A stretch of 64,000 nucleotides of DNA from Desulfovibrio sp. A2 (GTDB taxonomy: Bacteria; Desulfobacterota; Desulfovibrionia; Desulfovibrionales; Desulfovibrionaceae). The notes under the pieces are model-generated. The model saw only the letters and a list, made by a program, of their open reading frames with translations. It was not told the origin of the DNA and searched no databases. The DNA lies in contig NZ_AGFG01000061.1 of NCBI RefSeq assembly GCF_000226255.1, positions 124,001-188,000 of the forward strand. Direction: 5' to 3'. Below are positions 16,205 through 23,743 of this stretch, in pieces; position 1 is the first letter of the stretch; each line of letters starts with the position of its first letter. The position numbers and the translations under genes were made by a program.

Positions 16205-19002
16205 CCCCTGCCAACAACGCCGCGCCGTTCTTTCCGCCCGCAATGAAGGTGCGGGAGGACGACGTGCTGCTCGTGCTACACCTGAATTGCCTCGATCTCA
16301 CGCAGGTGGTGAGCGAGTGGGTGGAGTGGCGACCGGGGCTGACCATTGCCGACATCCTTGATGAGCGGTGGCCCGAGGGCATGCTCATCGAGGAGGGGCT
16401 GGACCTACTCTTTTCCGTGAGCGGGCGTCTCCTGTCCTTCGAGGAGGCGGAGCGCTACATCGTGCGGCCGGGTGACGGGTTATCCGTGGCCTTGGTGCCG
16501 GGCGACGGCGGCGGTGGGGGCTCGAACGCCATTGCCGTGGTTTCGATGATGGCGGTGATGATCGCGGCCCCGTATCTCGGGGGCATGATGGTTTCCGGAG
16601 CTTTGGGCATGCTCAGCGCCGAGACGGCCATCGGGCTTGCTGGTTCCGTGTCCACCCTGACGACGGTGGCCGCCGCAGGCATTGCCGTAGCGGGGGCCGT
16701 AGCCGTCAACGCCTTCATCCCCTCGGCCAAGCCGTCGCTGGGGCAAGGGTTGGGCCAGAATCCGATGGATAACTCGCCCACGTACGGGTTCAGCGCGCAG
16801 GCCAACCCCATGGAACCGGGGCGGCCGGTGCCCGTGCTCCAAGGCGAGAAGCGTAACCTCACTCTGACCAAGCTGACGCAGCACCTTTCGACCTCGGGCG
16901 ATCGGCGGTTGTGGAACGGTCTTTTCCTCATCTCCGAGGGGCCGGTGGATGAGATTTTCGATGTCCGGATCGACGGGAACAAGGCTGACAACTATGAGGG
17001 GCTCGAAATCGACACCCGGCTCGGAACGGAAGGGCAGGACGTTCTCCCGTGGTTCAACGACGCGATCACCGAGCGGACCGAAGGGGTGACGGTCAAGCTC
17101 TCCACGGACTGGCACGAGGTGGTGCTGGACGGCACCGGCGTGCGCAAGTTGGGCTTCGGCGTGCAGTGCGCGTCCGGCCTCGGGTACGCCAATGACAAGG
17201 GCGGGCTGGACCCGGTGACGGTGAAGGTCCAGTTTCAGCACCGTCTCTACGGGGAGACGGAATGGGTGGACCTGGGCACGGTGTCGATTTCCGGGGCCAA
17301 GCGTGCCGCCATCATGCGCTACTACGAGTTCGAGGTGTCTGAGGGGCGGCATGAGGTGCGCTACCGGCACCCCACCACGCCGCCGACCGGTGACCGGTAC
17401 ATCTCAGACACCTGGCTTGAATACACACACGAGATAGTGCCGGACGACTTCCGGTTGCCGCACTGCGCCTTGCTGGCGATCAGGGCGCTTCCCACGGACA
17501 AGCTCAATGGCAGCGCGCCGAAGGTCACGTGCAGCGCGAAGCGCATGACAGCCATGCTGCCGGACGGACAGGGCGGGGCCGTCAGCCGCGACATCAGCAA
17601 CATGGCGTGGGCAGCCCTGGAGTTGATCACCAACACCCGCTGGGGCGCGGGCGAGCCCGTGGAAAGCATCGACGTTCCGTCGTTCGCGGAGGCCGCCGAG
17701 TGGTGCGAGCTCAAGGGACTGAAAGGCTCGATGTACTGGGACACCCAGTGCACTCTGGAAACCGCGCTCGGGTATCAGGGGCAGTTCGGGCGGTTCCTCG
17801 TGGATCGGGTGGGCACGAAGATCGTGTGCATCAGCGACCGCCCCGTGGCCTTGCCGGATGCCGCGTTCCTGGTCACCTCCGCCGACATCCTGCAAGGGAC
17901 GCTGGGCCTCGAATACCCAAACTCGGATGACTTGGCCGACGGGTGCGAGATCACCTGGTTCGATCCGGAACGGGGCAAGCAGGTGGCTTTCGCCCCCGGC
18001 GACTTCTTCAACGCGGTGGTGGACCGACCGCCGACGGTGGCGCAGATCACCCTGTACCCTTGCAACAGCGATGAGGCGGCGCAGCGGGCGGGAGAGTACA
18101 TCAATCGGTGCAACCGTTACCTGAGTCGCCGCGTGGACCTCACGTTGCTCTGGCGTGCTCTGGGGCCACACATCCGGCGCGGTTCGGTGATCCAGGTTGC
18201 GGCCGACCGGCTCATGGCCACGCAATCAGGCGTGGTTCTGTCGGCTACCGAGACCACGGTGAGGTTGAGCCGTCCGGTGCAGCTTGAGCCCGGCACCGCC
18301 TATGAGGTGCGCTTGGCGCACGTGGACGCCGCAGGGCCGGAGGAGGGCGTGGAGAAGGTCGAGGTGCGGCCCCTCGCCCCCGTGGCCGATCCGACGCTGG
18401 CCTATACACTGATACTCGCGGCTCCGTGGGAGCACGTGCCGTCTCCCGGCTGTACCGCCGCCGTTGGTGAGGTGCAGCGCGTGACCCGTTGGTATCGGGT
18501 GCGCTCGCTGGGCCGCTCCAGCGATATGCGCGTGACGCTCAAGGCGTTGGAGTATGACGAGGCGGTTTATGTCGGCGAGGGCGTGGAGCCGCAGACCGAC
18601 AGCGCGGCCAACCTGCCCGCCGTGGTGGGCCTCGTGGCCACGATCATCGACGCCAACGAAGACTTGGTGAGCAAGAAGCTCATCTCTCTGGCATGGCGAG
18701 GTACTGCTCTAGAGTGGCGGGTGTTCGTGCGCAGGCTGGGGGCCGATGCCGACGAGTGGGCATACCTCGGCAAGACTCCATACCCTTCGTTCCTCGCTCG
18801 CAATATCGAGGTCGGGCACATGTACCGCTTCGCGGTCACCCACACCGGCAGTGTGGCGGATGGTCTGACCGTTGACGTGGACTACCAACTCAACACGCCC
18901 TCCGGGGCTATCCGGCCAGTGACGGTGATCGAAAACGGCGTGGAGGTGCCGCTCTACGCGTTGGTGAATGGTGAACCGCAGCAGGTCATGGGGGTGTTCT
19001 GA
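16192..19002 (+). CDS. Host-specificity / central tail hub protein (TipJ, gpJ-like)
   Basis: 936 residues. The start MERVTPANN lies within the end of the K-like gene. Residues about 20-105 form a ubiquitin-like region (LNCLDLTQVVSEWVEWRPGLTIADIL...RPGDGLSVALVPGDGG), as in lambda gpI-type domains. Two hydrophobic Ala/Gly-rich stretches follow (residues about 110-185), then the J core with PTYGFSAQANPMEPGRPVPVLQGE and a long beta-rich body. The C-terminus is fibronectin-like. It combines I-like and J-like parts in one chain, a layout seen in TipJ-family tails. It determines receptor contact and starts tail assembly. Confidence 0.9.
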   Translation: MERVTPANNAAPFFPPAMKVREDDVLLVLHLNCLDLTQVVSEWVEWRPGLTIADILDERWPEGMLIEEGLDLLFSVSGRLLSFEEAERYIVRPGDGLSVALVPGDGGGGGSNAIAVVSMMAVMIAAPYLGGMMVSGALGMLSAETAIGLAGSVSTLTTVAAAGIAVAGAVAVNAFIPSAKPSLGQGLGQNPMDNSPTYGFSAQANPMEPGRPVPVLQGEKRNLTLTKLTQHLSTSGDRRLWNGLFLISEGPVDEIFDVRIDGNKADNYEGLEIDTRLGTEGQDVLPWFNDAITERTEGVTVKLSTDWHEVVLDGTGVRKLGFGVQCASGLGYANDKGGLDPVTVKVQFQHRLYGETEWVDLGTVSISGAKRAAIMRYYEFEVSEGRHEVRYRHPTTPPTGDRYISDTWLEYTHEIVPDDFRLPHCALLAIRALPTDKLNGSAPKVTCSAKRMTAMLPDGQGGAVSRDISNMAWAALELITNTRWGAGEPVESIDVPSFAEAAEWCELKGLKGSMYWDTQCTLETALGYQGQFGRFLVDRVGTKIVCISDRPVALPDAAFLVTSADILQGTLGLEYPNSDDLADGCEITWFDPERGKQVAFAPGDFFNAVVDRPPTVAQITLYPCNSDEAAQRAGEYINRCNRYLSRRVDLTLLWRALGPHIRRGSVIQVAADRLMATQSGVVLSATETTVRLSRPVQLEPGTAYEVRLAHVDAAGPEEGVEKVEVRPLAPVADPTLAYTLILAAPWEHVPSPGCTAAVGEVQRVTRWYRVRSLGRSSDMRVTLKALEYDEAVYVGEGVEPQTDSAANLPAVVGLVATIIDANEDLVSKKLISLAWRGTALEWRVFVRRLGADADEWAYLGKTPYPSFLARNIEVGHMYRFAVTHTGSVADGLTVDVDYQLNTPSGAIRPVTVIENGVEVPLYALVNGEPQQVMGVF

Positions 19003-19595
19003 TGACGACGATGCACGGAGGGTTGAAAGGCCCTGACAACATGCACGTGCCCTATGCGTGGGAGTTCGCCAGCCAGGCGGCGCGCGAGACGGGTGTGGGC
19101 GTCGATGCCAGCGGTATCGGAAAGTTGGCTCGACAGTTGGACGACAATAGCCTGTGGATGCTGGTGGGCACGGACCCCATTACATGGAAAGCCGCCGGGG
19201 GAGGTTCGTCGTTTCCATCCGGTACGCGCATGCTGTTTCAACAGACCAGTGCGCCAACGGGGTGGACCAAGGACACGAGCCACAACGATAAGGCGTTGCG
19301 AGTGGTCAGCGGGGCTGTCGGCAGCGGGGGGAATGTTGATTTCTCCGTTGCGTTCGGCAGAACGTCTACTGACGCACATACTCTGACCCTAAGTCAGATT
19401 CCATCTCATGCGCATGGCGTGACATATACTGTGGAGGGTGGAGAAAGTGGGTCAGATACAAACAATCTATTTTGGCGATTTGGCCGGGGGACAAGCAGTA
19501 AAAGCACCGCAAATTCAGGCGGCGGAGGGGCGCACTCGCATGGCCTGGACATGCGTGTGAAGTTCGTGGACTTCATCATCGCCCAAAAGGACTAG
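19002..19595 (+). CDS. Tail fibre / collar-like protein with HxH motifs
   Basis: 197 residues, start overlapping the hub stop (TGATG). The middle has FPSGTRMLFQQTSAPTGWTKDT, the P-x-G-x-x-x-x-F-x-Q-x-x-A-P-x-G-W motif found at tips of many tail fibres. The end has SHAHG and AHSHGLDMRVKFVDFIIAQK; the paired His-x-His motifs resemble those that hold metal ions in phage fibre tips. The gene is somewhat AT-richer in its 3' half, as expected for a variable tip. Receptor unknown. Confidence 0.82.
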   Translation: MTTMHGGLKGPDNMHVPYAWEFASQAARETGVGVDASGIGKLARQLDDNSLWMLVGTDPITWKAAGGGSSFPSGTRMLFQQTSAPTGWTKDTSHNDKALRVVSGAVGSGGNVDFSVAFGRTSTDAHTLTLSQIPSHAHGVTYTVEGGESGSDTNNLFWRFGRGTSSKSTANSGGGGAHSHGLDMRVKFVDFIIAQKD

Positions 19596-19597
19596 CC

Positions 19598-19921
19598 ATG
19601 AAGAAACAGGACAAGTGCCCGCTGAACGGATTCAAGGCCTGCCGGGAAACATGCCGCTGGTACATCCAGTTGCGGGGCAAGCATCCACAGACTGAACAGG
19701 AAATCGACGAGTGGGGCTGCGCGGTCTCTTGGCTGCCCATTCTGCTCATCGAGAACGCTCAGGAAGTGCGCCAGGGTGCGGCGGCCGTGGAGTCGTTCCG
19801 CAACGAGATGGTGAAAGCCAGCGGGGCGACCATGGCCGGGATCGGCGAGATCGTGCGCCTTGCCAGCATGAGCACCCGGGAGCGGGGGATTGCAGGACAT
19901 CAGCAGCAGGTGGAGGGCTAA
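19598..19921 (+). CDS. Conserved phage protein downstream of tail fibre
   Basis: 107 residues with an AAGGA ribosome binding site. Notable are the N-terminal cysteines (KCPLNGFKACRETCRWY and later EWGCAVSWLPILLIEN) followed by a helical C-terminus. Similar small Cys-rich proteins occur next to tail fibre genes in related prophages. The cysteines could bind metal. No domain of known function is recognised. Confidence 0.7.
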   Translation: MKKQDKCPLNGFKACRETCRWYIQLRGKHPQTEQEIDEWGCAVSWLPILLIENAQEVRQGAAAVESFRNEMVKASGATMAGIGEIVRLASMSTRERGIAGHQQQVEG

Positions 19922-19924
19922 TTC

Positions 19925-20425
19925 ATGCGACTGACCATCATTCGGGACGACAACGTGGTGATCGTGGACGGGCGCGCCCTGGCCGTGGACCTGGCCGGGT
20001 TGCCTGACAACCTGCATGCCGTGCAGTGGGACGGGCAGGCGGGTCACGTGGAGTTCAACGACGGCACTCCCAATGAGAAGCTGGAGGACATCTCAGCTTG
20101 GCAGTCTGTGGTCGATGCGTGGGGGGCAGCGCGGCAAGCCGAGGATGCCCCCTCGCCGGAGCTGAATCTTGAAGAGGCCAAGGCGGCGAAGCTGGCAGAG
20201 ATTGCCAAGGCTCATGACGCGGCCTTGGCGGGCCTTGTCGCATGGTCGAGCCCCACGCCATCCGTGGTGGCGGTGGAGGCGGCTCTGTTGGCCGTCAGCG
20301 ACCCGGAAGGGCTCGACTATGCGCGGCAGCGGTTGGCAGAACAGCAGCGCGACCTTGCGGCGGCTGTGATGGCCGGCGGTGCTGTGGAAGATGTGAGGGC
20401 GGTGGAGGTGGGGTTTTTGGTGTGA
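19925..20425 (+). CDS. Phage protein, possible tail fibre assembly protein
   Basis: 166 residues. The N-terminal half (MRLTIIRDDNVVIVDGRALAVDLAGLPDNLHAVQWDGQAGHVEFNDG) looks like small proteins encoded after tail fibres, some of which act in fibre assembly. A helical Ala-rich region with EEAKAAKLAEIAKAHDAAL follows, reminiscent of DUF4376-like ends. It is the last gene of the late operon before a terminator. The role is inferred from position only. Confidence 0.65.
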   Translation: MRLTIIRDDNVVIVDGRALAVDLAGLPDNLHAVQWDGQAGHVEFNDGTPNEKLEDISAWQSVVDAWGAARQAEDAPSPELNLEEAKAAKLAEIAKAHDAALAGLVAWSSPTPSVVAVEAALLAVSDPEGLDYARQRLAEQQRDLAAAVMAGGAVEDVRAVEVGFLV

Positions 20426-20429
20426 ATTT

Positions 20430-20477
20430 AAACCGCCCGCAGGGTTGTTATGCGAGCGGTTTCTTGTTTGCTTTTTA
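20430..20477 (+). terminator. Terminator of the prophage late operon
   Basis: Stem AAACCGC-c-CGCA with TGCG-a-GCGGTTT around a nine-base loop, followed by a T-rich run (CTTGTTTGCTTTTTA). It starts four bases after the last late gene. Confidence 0.85.
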
Positions 20478-20488
20478 GTAGAGCGTTT

Positions 20489-21211
20489 TTATTTTTCCGG
20501 CTGTAGCCCTGTAAAAGCTATGACTGCTGGGTCTTTTTCTGAGACCTCTATTTCAATCGCCTTTCCAGTATTTTTCCCAAGATGGTTTTTTGATGCGACT
20601 ACAAGGTAGGGAAAGACCCTTCGCAAATCTCCTGATGTTCCATGGCTTGTTGTTATAACTTTCCAGGCTTGTTTCCCAAGTTTTGCATCGCCATCGTTTT
20701 TGATGATTTCGCGTGCGTCGAAAATTATGACGCGTGTATAGTATGTGTGTGTTACTGTGACAGGTGTATACCCTGTTACCCCATATGATGGCGTGTAGTA
20801 AGTTGTGCCTTGATATGATCCTGAGTATGGATTGTAATTGCCATATGTATTTGCAGAAGAGTAACCTGTCTGCCCAAATGTTGGTATTACATCGGTTGTG
20901 GTTTCTTGTTTTGGTGTGCTTATTGCGTAGTCAAGAAATACCGCGATATCAGCTTTTTTCGGGTCGTCAGTGACTATGAATCCATTTTCTTGAAGTGCTT
21001 TGGAAGCCAAAACTGAATATTCACGGAATTCTAGGTCATCAATGCGTGTGTTTTCTTTTCCTGGTAGAACAATGCATGATACTCCAGGAGATGAATATTT
21101 GCTGTCACCAGATATCGCGTTGACAGATGTAGAGTAACGGGTCCCTGTAGAGGCGCACCCTGCGATCAGGGAAGATACTATGAGGAGTAAGAGAAGGCGA
21201 AAAGCCGTCAT
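20489..21211 (-). CDS. Prophage-borne lipoprotein (DUF4136-like)
   Basis: 240 residues. The N-terminal signal ends in the lipobox LIAGC (Cys at residue 19), so the mature protein would be lipid-anchored. The domain begins VSCIVLPGKENTRIDDLEFREYSVLASKALQENGFIVTDDPKKADIAVFLDYAIS, similar to DUF4136-type outer-membrane lipoproteins. A Tyr/Gly/Thr-rich central insert (residues about 120-155) follows. The gene is AT-rich compared with the phage genes. It faces the late operon and is therefore a lysogenic-conversion candidate, expressed separately from virion genes. Confidence 0.75.
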   Translation of the reverse strand: MTAFRLLLLLIVSSLIAGCASTGTRYSTSVNAISGDSKYSSPGVSCIVLPGKENTRIDDLEFREYSVLASKALQENGFIVTDDPKKADIAVFLDYAISTPKQETTTDVIPTFGQTGYSSANTYGNYNPYSGSYQGTTYYTPSYGVTGYTPVTVTHTYYTRVIIFDAREIIKNDGDAKLGKQAWKVITTSHGTSGDLRRVFPYLVVASKNHLGKNTGKAIEIEVSEKDPAVIAFTGLQPEK

Positions 21212-21288
21212 GCTATGCCCCTGTTTTTTCTCAGTGCAAAAATGTTATGTGGTGGTGAGTGGTGCTTCGCTGTTTATTCCCATAGAGT

Positions 21289-21561
21289 TTATGGCTTCTT
21301 CGTCCCAGCCTTCCCTGTGTACGGGTTGCGGTTGCCCTTGGTGCTCCAGTTGTTCGTTTTCGTGTGGTCGGCGGTGCTGCGTCGATGGCTTTGGACATAG
21401 GTGCCGTTCTTCTTGGTGTAGCCTTTGACCCGAGTGCTGGATGCCTTGCTGTGGCCAGTGGAATAAGTCCGGCTGCTGCCACTGCTGCGCGCCTCGGCTA
21501 GCCCGCCCAGGGAGAACGACATGAACAGCGCCACGATGAGAAGGATGATGAACTTGCGCAT
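21289..21561 (-). CDS. Small secreted protein, paralogue B
   Basis: 90 residues: signal peptide MRKFIILLIVALFMSFSLGG with a cleavage site near AEARSS. The mature part ends VKGYTKKNGTYVQSHRRS...NNWSTKGNRNPYTGKAGTKKP. It is a clear paralogue of the upstream gene at 21629-21928, sharing GYT-x2-x-GTYVQ-x-H-R-S and NNWSTKGN-x-NPYTG. Basic and Ser/Thr-rich. Function not known; its secretion suggests a role in the envelope or outside the cell. Confidence 0.8.
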   Translation of the reverse strand: MRKFIILLIVALFMSFSLGGLAEARSSGSSRTYSTGHSKASSTRVKGYTKKNGTYVQSHRRSTADHTKTNNWSTKGNRNPYTGKAGTKKP

Positions 21562-21590
21562 AACGTTTAGACTCCTCTGAGAAATACGGA

Positions 21591-21608
21591 GCCCCGCAAG
21601 AGCGGGGC
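21591..21608 (-). terminator. Hairpin terminator between the secreted paralogues
   Basis: GCCCCGC/GCGGGGC stem with a 4-base loop, followed on the minus strand by TCCGTATTTCT. A second perfect hairpin (CGGCTGGTA/TACCAGCCG, 21614-21637) spans the stop codon of the upstream gene. Together they probably reduce read-through into the second paralogue. Confidence 0.6.
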
Positions 21609-21628
21609 GCGTCAGCGGCTGGTAATGA

Positions 21629-21928
21629 CTACCAGCCGTTCTTCTTTTGCTGTTGCGTGCCGTAGGGGCTGTACCCGCCCGACCCGCCATAGGGGTTGGA
21701 GTTGTAGGAGGGCTGGGTCTTCGTGCCGGGCTGACCGGTGTACGGGTTGATGTTGCCCTTGGTGGACCAGTTGTTGTTGAAGTTCCCATCGGGGGCGGAA
21801 CGTTGGTGCGGCTGCACATACGTGCCGTCTTGGCGGGTGTAGCCGTTTACGTGAACGTCCCGCGCAAATGCGGCTCCAGCGAGAGCCGTGATCGAGAGAA
21901 TCAGAAATAAGGCTAGAAACTTACGCAT
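21629..21928 (-). CDS. Small secreted protein, paralogue A
   Basis: 99 residues with a strong AAAGGAGGGG ribosome binding site. Signal peptide MRKFLALFLILSITALAGAAFA, then DVHVNGYTRQDGTYVQPHQRS, NNWSTKGNINPYTGQPG and a Gly/Ser/Tyr/Gln-rich tail. The conserved core is shared with paralogue B and recalls small exported proteins found in several Proteobacteria, without established function. The two lie in tandem on the same strand, consistent with local duplication and divergence. Confidence 0.82.
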   Translation of the reverse strand: MRKFLALFLILSITALAGAAFARDVHVNGYTRQDGTYVQPHQRSAPDGNFNNNWSTKGNINPYTGQPGTKTQPSYNSNPYGGSGGYSPYGTQQQKKNGW

Positions 21929-22010
21929 TCCCCCCTCCTTTTGTAAATCCCGTATCAGTGATTCTTTACAAACGGCAGTGGGAGATATCCTACTTCCAGA
22001 CGGGGGAGCG

Positions 22011-22859
22011 TTATTTTTCCAACAGCGCGCCTATGAGTTGGCGGTCCATACCTCCCTCGATCTGGGCCTCGATGTCATCGGGGAGCGCCCAGAAAAAGTC
22101 GAGCTTGGCCCGGCGTTCCACATCGTCCACGCTCACCGCATCGCTCTCGGCGGGCTTCCTGCCGGGCGTGTCCTGATCAAAGATGAACGCGGCAACCCTG
22201 ATAGGGGTGGGGCTTCCCTCCGGCATGGGCACGGCGATGATGCGCCAATAGCCGCTGGGCACGGTGTGCTCTTCATCGGCCTTCGGCAGCTTCGGCATCT
22301 CTCGTTCGTACAGCGGGCCGGTCATGACGAAGATCGCGCCGCCATGCCTTACGACGTACTCGCGTTCATCCTCTTCCAACAGTCGCCATGCCTGCTGATT
22401 CAGTAGCGACTTCTGCGGGGTGATGTTGCTGAGATAGTTGGTGTCCGCCCAGTTGGGCGTGCCACGGAAGTTGGCGAGCGGGGCTTGATGCCCACGATCT
22501 ACCTGGAGGGCTTCGTTGGCCCCGTCATAGTCCGGGGGTTCCAGGGTCTCCTCGGCAGGCAACCACGGGTCCGCCTTCCACTTGCGCGAGGTCTTGGCCT
22601 CGCCCGTGACCGTGGCCGCATCAAGCTGGTAGGCAACCCAGTCCGCCATCTTCGTGTCGCCATTGGGGGCCATCATGTAGATGTCCCGAATGAGGATGCG
22701 AGTGTGCGGTCCCGTGCCGCTGGGGACACCGAAGATGGTGTGACGCCGCTCGGTAGCGGTCATTTGGGAGGCGAAGTCGTTGGCGGGGGCCTGGGTTGGG
22801 ATGAGGAGCAGCAAAAGCGTGGCCCAAAGCCAGGCATTGCGAGAGAGGCGAGGGGGCAT
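22011..22859 (-). CDS. Secreted DNA/RNA non-specific endonuclease
   Basis: 282 residues from the ATG at 22859, chosen for the GGAGG six bases upstream and the signal peptide it creates (NAWLWATLLLLLIPTQAPA). Catalytic DRGH is at residues 121-124 within VDRGHQAPLANF, and the metal-binding Asn region is NYLSNITPQKSLLNQQAW. This is the beta-beta-alpha-metal endonuclease family (NUC/Serratia type). Export suggests degradation of external DNA, or of competing phage DNA in the periplasm; both are inference. It is part of the minus-strand accessory group and may be controlled by the palindromic operator near 23030. Confidence 0.88.
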   Translation of the reverse strand: MPPRLSRNAWLWATLLLLLIPTQAPANDFASQMTATERRHTIFGVPSGTGPHTRILIRDIYMMAPNGDTKMADWVAYQLDAATVTGEAKTSRKWKADPWLPAEETLEPPDYDGANEALQVDRGHQAPLANFRGTPNWADTNYLSNITPQKSLLNQQAWRLLEEDEREYVVRHGGAIFVMTGPLYEREMPKLPKADEEHTVPSGYWRIIAVPMPEGSPTPIRVAAFIFDQDTPGRKPAESDAVSVDDVERRAKLDFFWALPDDIEAQIEGGMDRQLIGALLEK

Positions 22860-23001
22860 GCGTGCCTCCGGGGTGGAAGTGTTCCCCGCGAGTAGCATGC
22901 CCCCCGAACTAGAGGAAGAGGTGTAGACCTCAACACGTCGCACGCAAGGGCGTAATTCTTCTAACGGAGGTGGGAGGATACGCTGCTAAGTTATGCTGTT
23001 C

Positions 23002-23031
23002 CGTATATGGACCCTGCTCATGCGTTGTAAA
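23002..23031 (-). promoter_or_regulatory. Predicted promoter of the nuclease gene
   Basis: Minus strand TTTACA (23031-23026) and TATACG (23007-23002) are separated by 18 bases. The -35 element lies inside the GTTGTAAATACAAC palindrome, so a bound repressor would block RNA polymerase. The transcript would begin near 22995, leaving a leader of about 135 bases. Confidence 0.45.
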
Positions 23032-23037
23032 TACAAC
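23024..23037. promoter_or_regulatory. Palindromic operator, copy 1
   Basis: GTTGTA-aa-TACAAC, a perfect 6-bp dyad. An identical 14-base sequence is found at 23416-23429 and was not noticed elsewhere in the window. Dyads of this form are typical operators of small HTH repressors. This copy overlaps predicted promoters on both strands. Confidence 0.6.
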
Positions 23038-23061
23038 TTGACGCAATTTGCAGGGTATACT

Positions 23062-23102
23062 TAAAAGAATAAGAAGAGGCGCACGACTGGTACTCGTGCG
23101 CC
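23062..23102 (-). terminator. Rho-independent terminator, minus strand
   Basis: Nine-base perfect stem GGCGCACGA/TCGTGCGCC with a 7-base loop, then TCTTCTTATTCTTTT on the minus strand. It would end a transcript coming from the 26-codon ORF. Confidence 0.75.
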
Positions 23103-23210
23103 CCTCCGGGCCGTGGACACGCTTTCGCTGGTTTGCGACACCGGCCTTTTGCCAATCTACGCTGGTGGCCTCCTCGTTAACGCGGGGAGGCCGTCCGCGT
23201 TTTTGCGTTT
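23068..23210 (+). ncRNA. Predicted small terminated RNA
   Basis: A plus-strand TATACT -10 element lies at 23056-23061, just right of the operator; its -35 is poor and would overlap the operator. About 100 bases downstream a hairpin (GGCCTCC/GGAGGCC, 23167-23192) is followed by GTCCGCGTTTTTGCGTTT, a good terminator. The resulting RNA of about 140 bases begins with a strong hairpin (GGCGCACGA/TCGTGCGCC). It is antisense to the 3' part of the minus-strand transcript carrying the 26-codon ORF. No convincing protein is encoded in it: the open frame here has no ribosome binding site and runs through the terminator. Confidence 0.4.
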
Positions 23211-23289
23211 AGGGAAATCTAGTCATTACGAGCCAGATGATCAGTGTGTGGGTGAAGTTGATGATCGCGATGATATCCTTTTTATGCAT
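23209..23289 (-). CDS. 26-residue hydrophobic peptide ORF (candidate type I toxin-like)
   Basis: ATG to TAA, 26 residues: a short charged start (MHKKD), a hydrophobic stretch IIAIINFTHTLIIWLVM and a basic end (TRFP). This is a single membrane-spanning pattern like many type I toxins and other small membrane peptides. Its upstream context supports expression: a TTGCGA/TATATA promoter with 17-base spacing and a weak GGAAA ribosome binding site. A terminator follows and an opposite-strand small RNA overlaps its 3' end. No known family is recognised; the toxin idea is inference. Confidence 0.4.
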   Translation of the reverse strand: MHKKDIIAIINFTHTLIIWLVMTRFP

Positions 23290-23334
23290 GGAATTTTCCG
23301 TTTGATGTTTATGTCCGGGTGTCGCGATAACCAA

Positions 23335-23363
23335 TATATATCCAAGGACTAAATTTGTCGCAA
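23335..23363 (-). promoter_or_regulatory. Predicted promoter of the 26-codon ORF
   Basis: Minus strand TTGCGA (23363-23358), 17-base spacer, TATATA (23340-23335). This is one of the best sigma-70-like matches in the region. The start would be near 23328, about 38 bases before the ATG. Confidence 0.55.
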
Positions 23364-23415
23364 TGGTGTCTTAAAAGTTTGCAATTACGTGAAATGGGGT
23401 AACTTTTCGTGTAAA

Positions 23416-23429
23416 GTTGTAAATACAAC
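23416..23429. promoter_or_regulatory. Palindromic operator, copy 2
   Basis: Identical to copy 1 (GTTGTAAATACAAC), 392 bases away. It lies between the two RNA-like repeats and the promoter of the 26-codon ORF. The pair could allow looping by one repressor dimer pair. Confidence 0.6.
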
Positions 23430-23437
23430 ATGAGTTT

Positions 23438-23585
23438 TTTGTTTATCGAGATCGTCCACCAACGGGTTGTACTGCTCAGGTTGTTGGGCTTAACTAAGGA
23501 TGAGGGAATAGGCCACGGGAGAGAGCTTATGCGTATTGCGGCGCGGGCAGACTAAACGATTCCTGAGCTAAAGGTAGCGCACATA
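23438..23585. repeat. Structured direct repeat, copy 1
   Basis: Imperfect copy of the element at 23591-23735, repeating with a 153-base period. Shared blocks in order: TTTGTTT, TCGTC-x-ACC, TTGTACTGCT-x-AG, TTGTTGGGCTT, AAGGAT-x-AGG, TAGGCC, GGCAG-x-CTAA-x-CGATTCCTGAGC and GCACAT. In this copy GCTCAGG (23474-23480) is complementary to CCTGAGC near its end (23562-23568). No open reading frame is conserved between copies. The pattern of conserved blocks and variable spacers suggests a structured RNA or protein-binding array. Confidence 0.55.
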
Positions 23586-23590
23586 AATTC

Positions 23591-23735
23591 TTTGTTTCGC
23601 TGGCTCGTCTACCGGAGGCTTGTACTGCTGAGATGGCACTCGGTTTGTTGGGCTTGGCTCAAGGATAAGGTTTAGGCCGCTGGAGATGCTACGAGGCAGC
23701 CTAAGCGATTCCTGAGCAAGCAATAGGCACATGGG
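23591..23735. repeat. Structured direct repeat, copy 2
   Basis: Second copy of the element described for 23438-23585. Its last block forms a stem GCCTA...TAGGC around a conserved CGATTCCTGAGC loop, while copy 1 has the shorter CTA...TAG at the same place. The loop is kept more strictly than the stem. It ends just after the stop codon of the minus-strand HTH gene, so it may be part of that gene's 3' region. Confidence 0.55.
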
Positions 23736-23743
23736 CGAAGTTT

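Noticed and set aside
23113..23352. Plus-strand open frame of 79 codons in the prophage right arm
   Set aside because: It has no ribosome binding site, runs through a clear terminator hairpin and overlaps the better-supported minus-strand ORF and promoter. No family resemblance.
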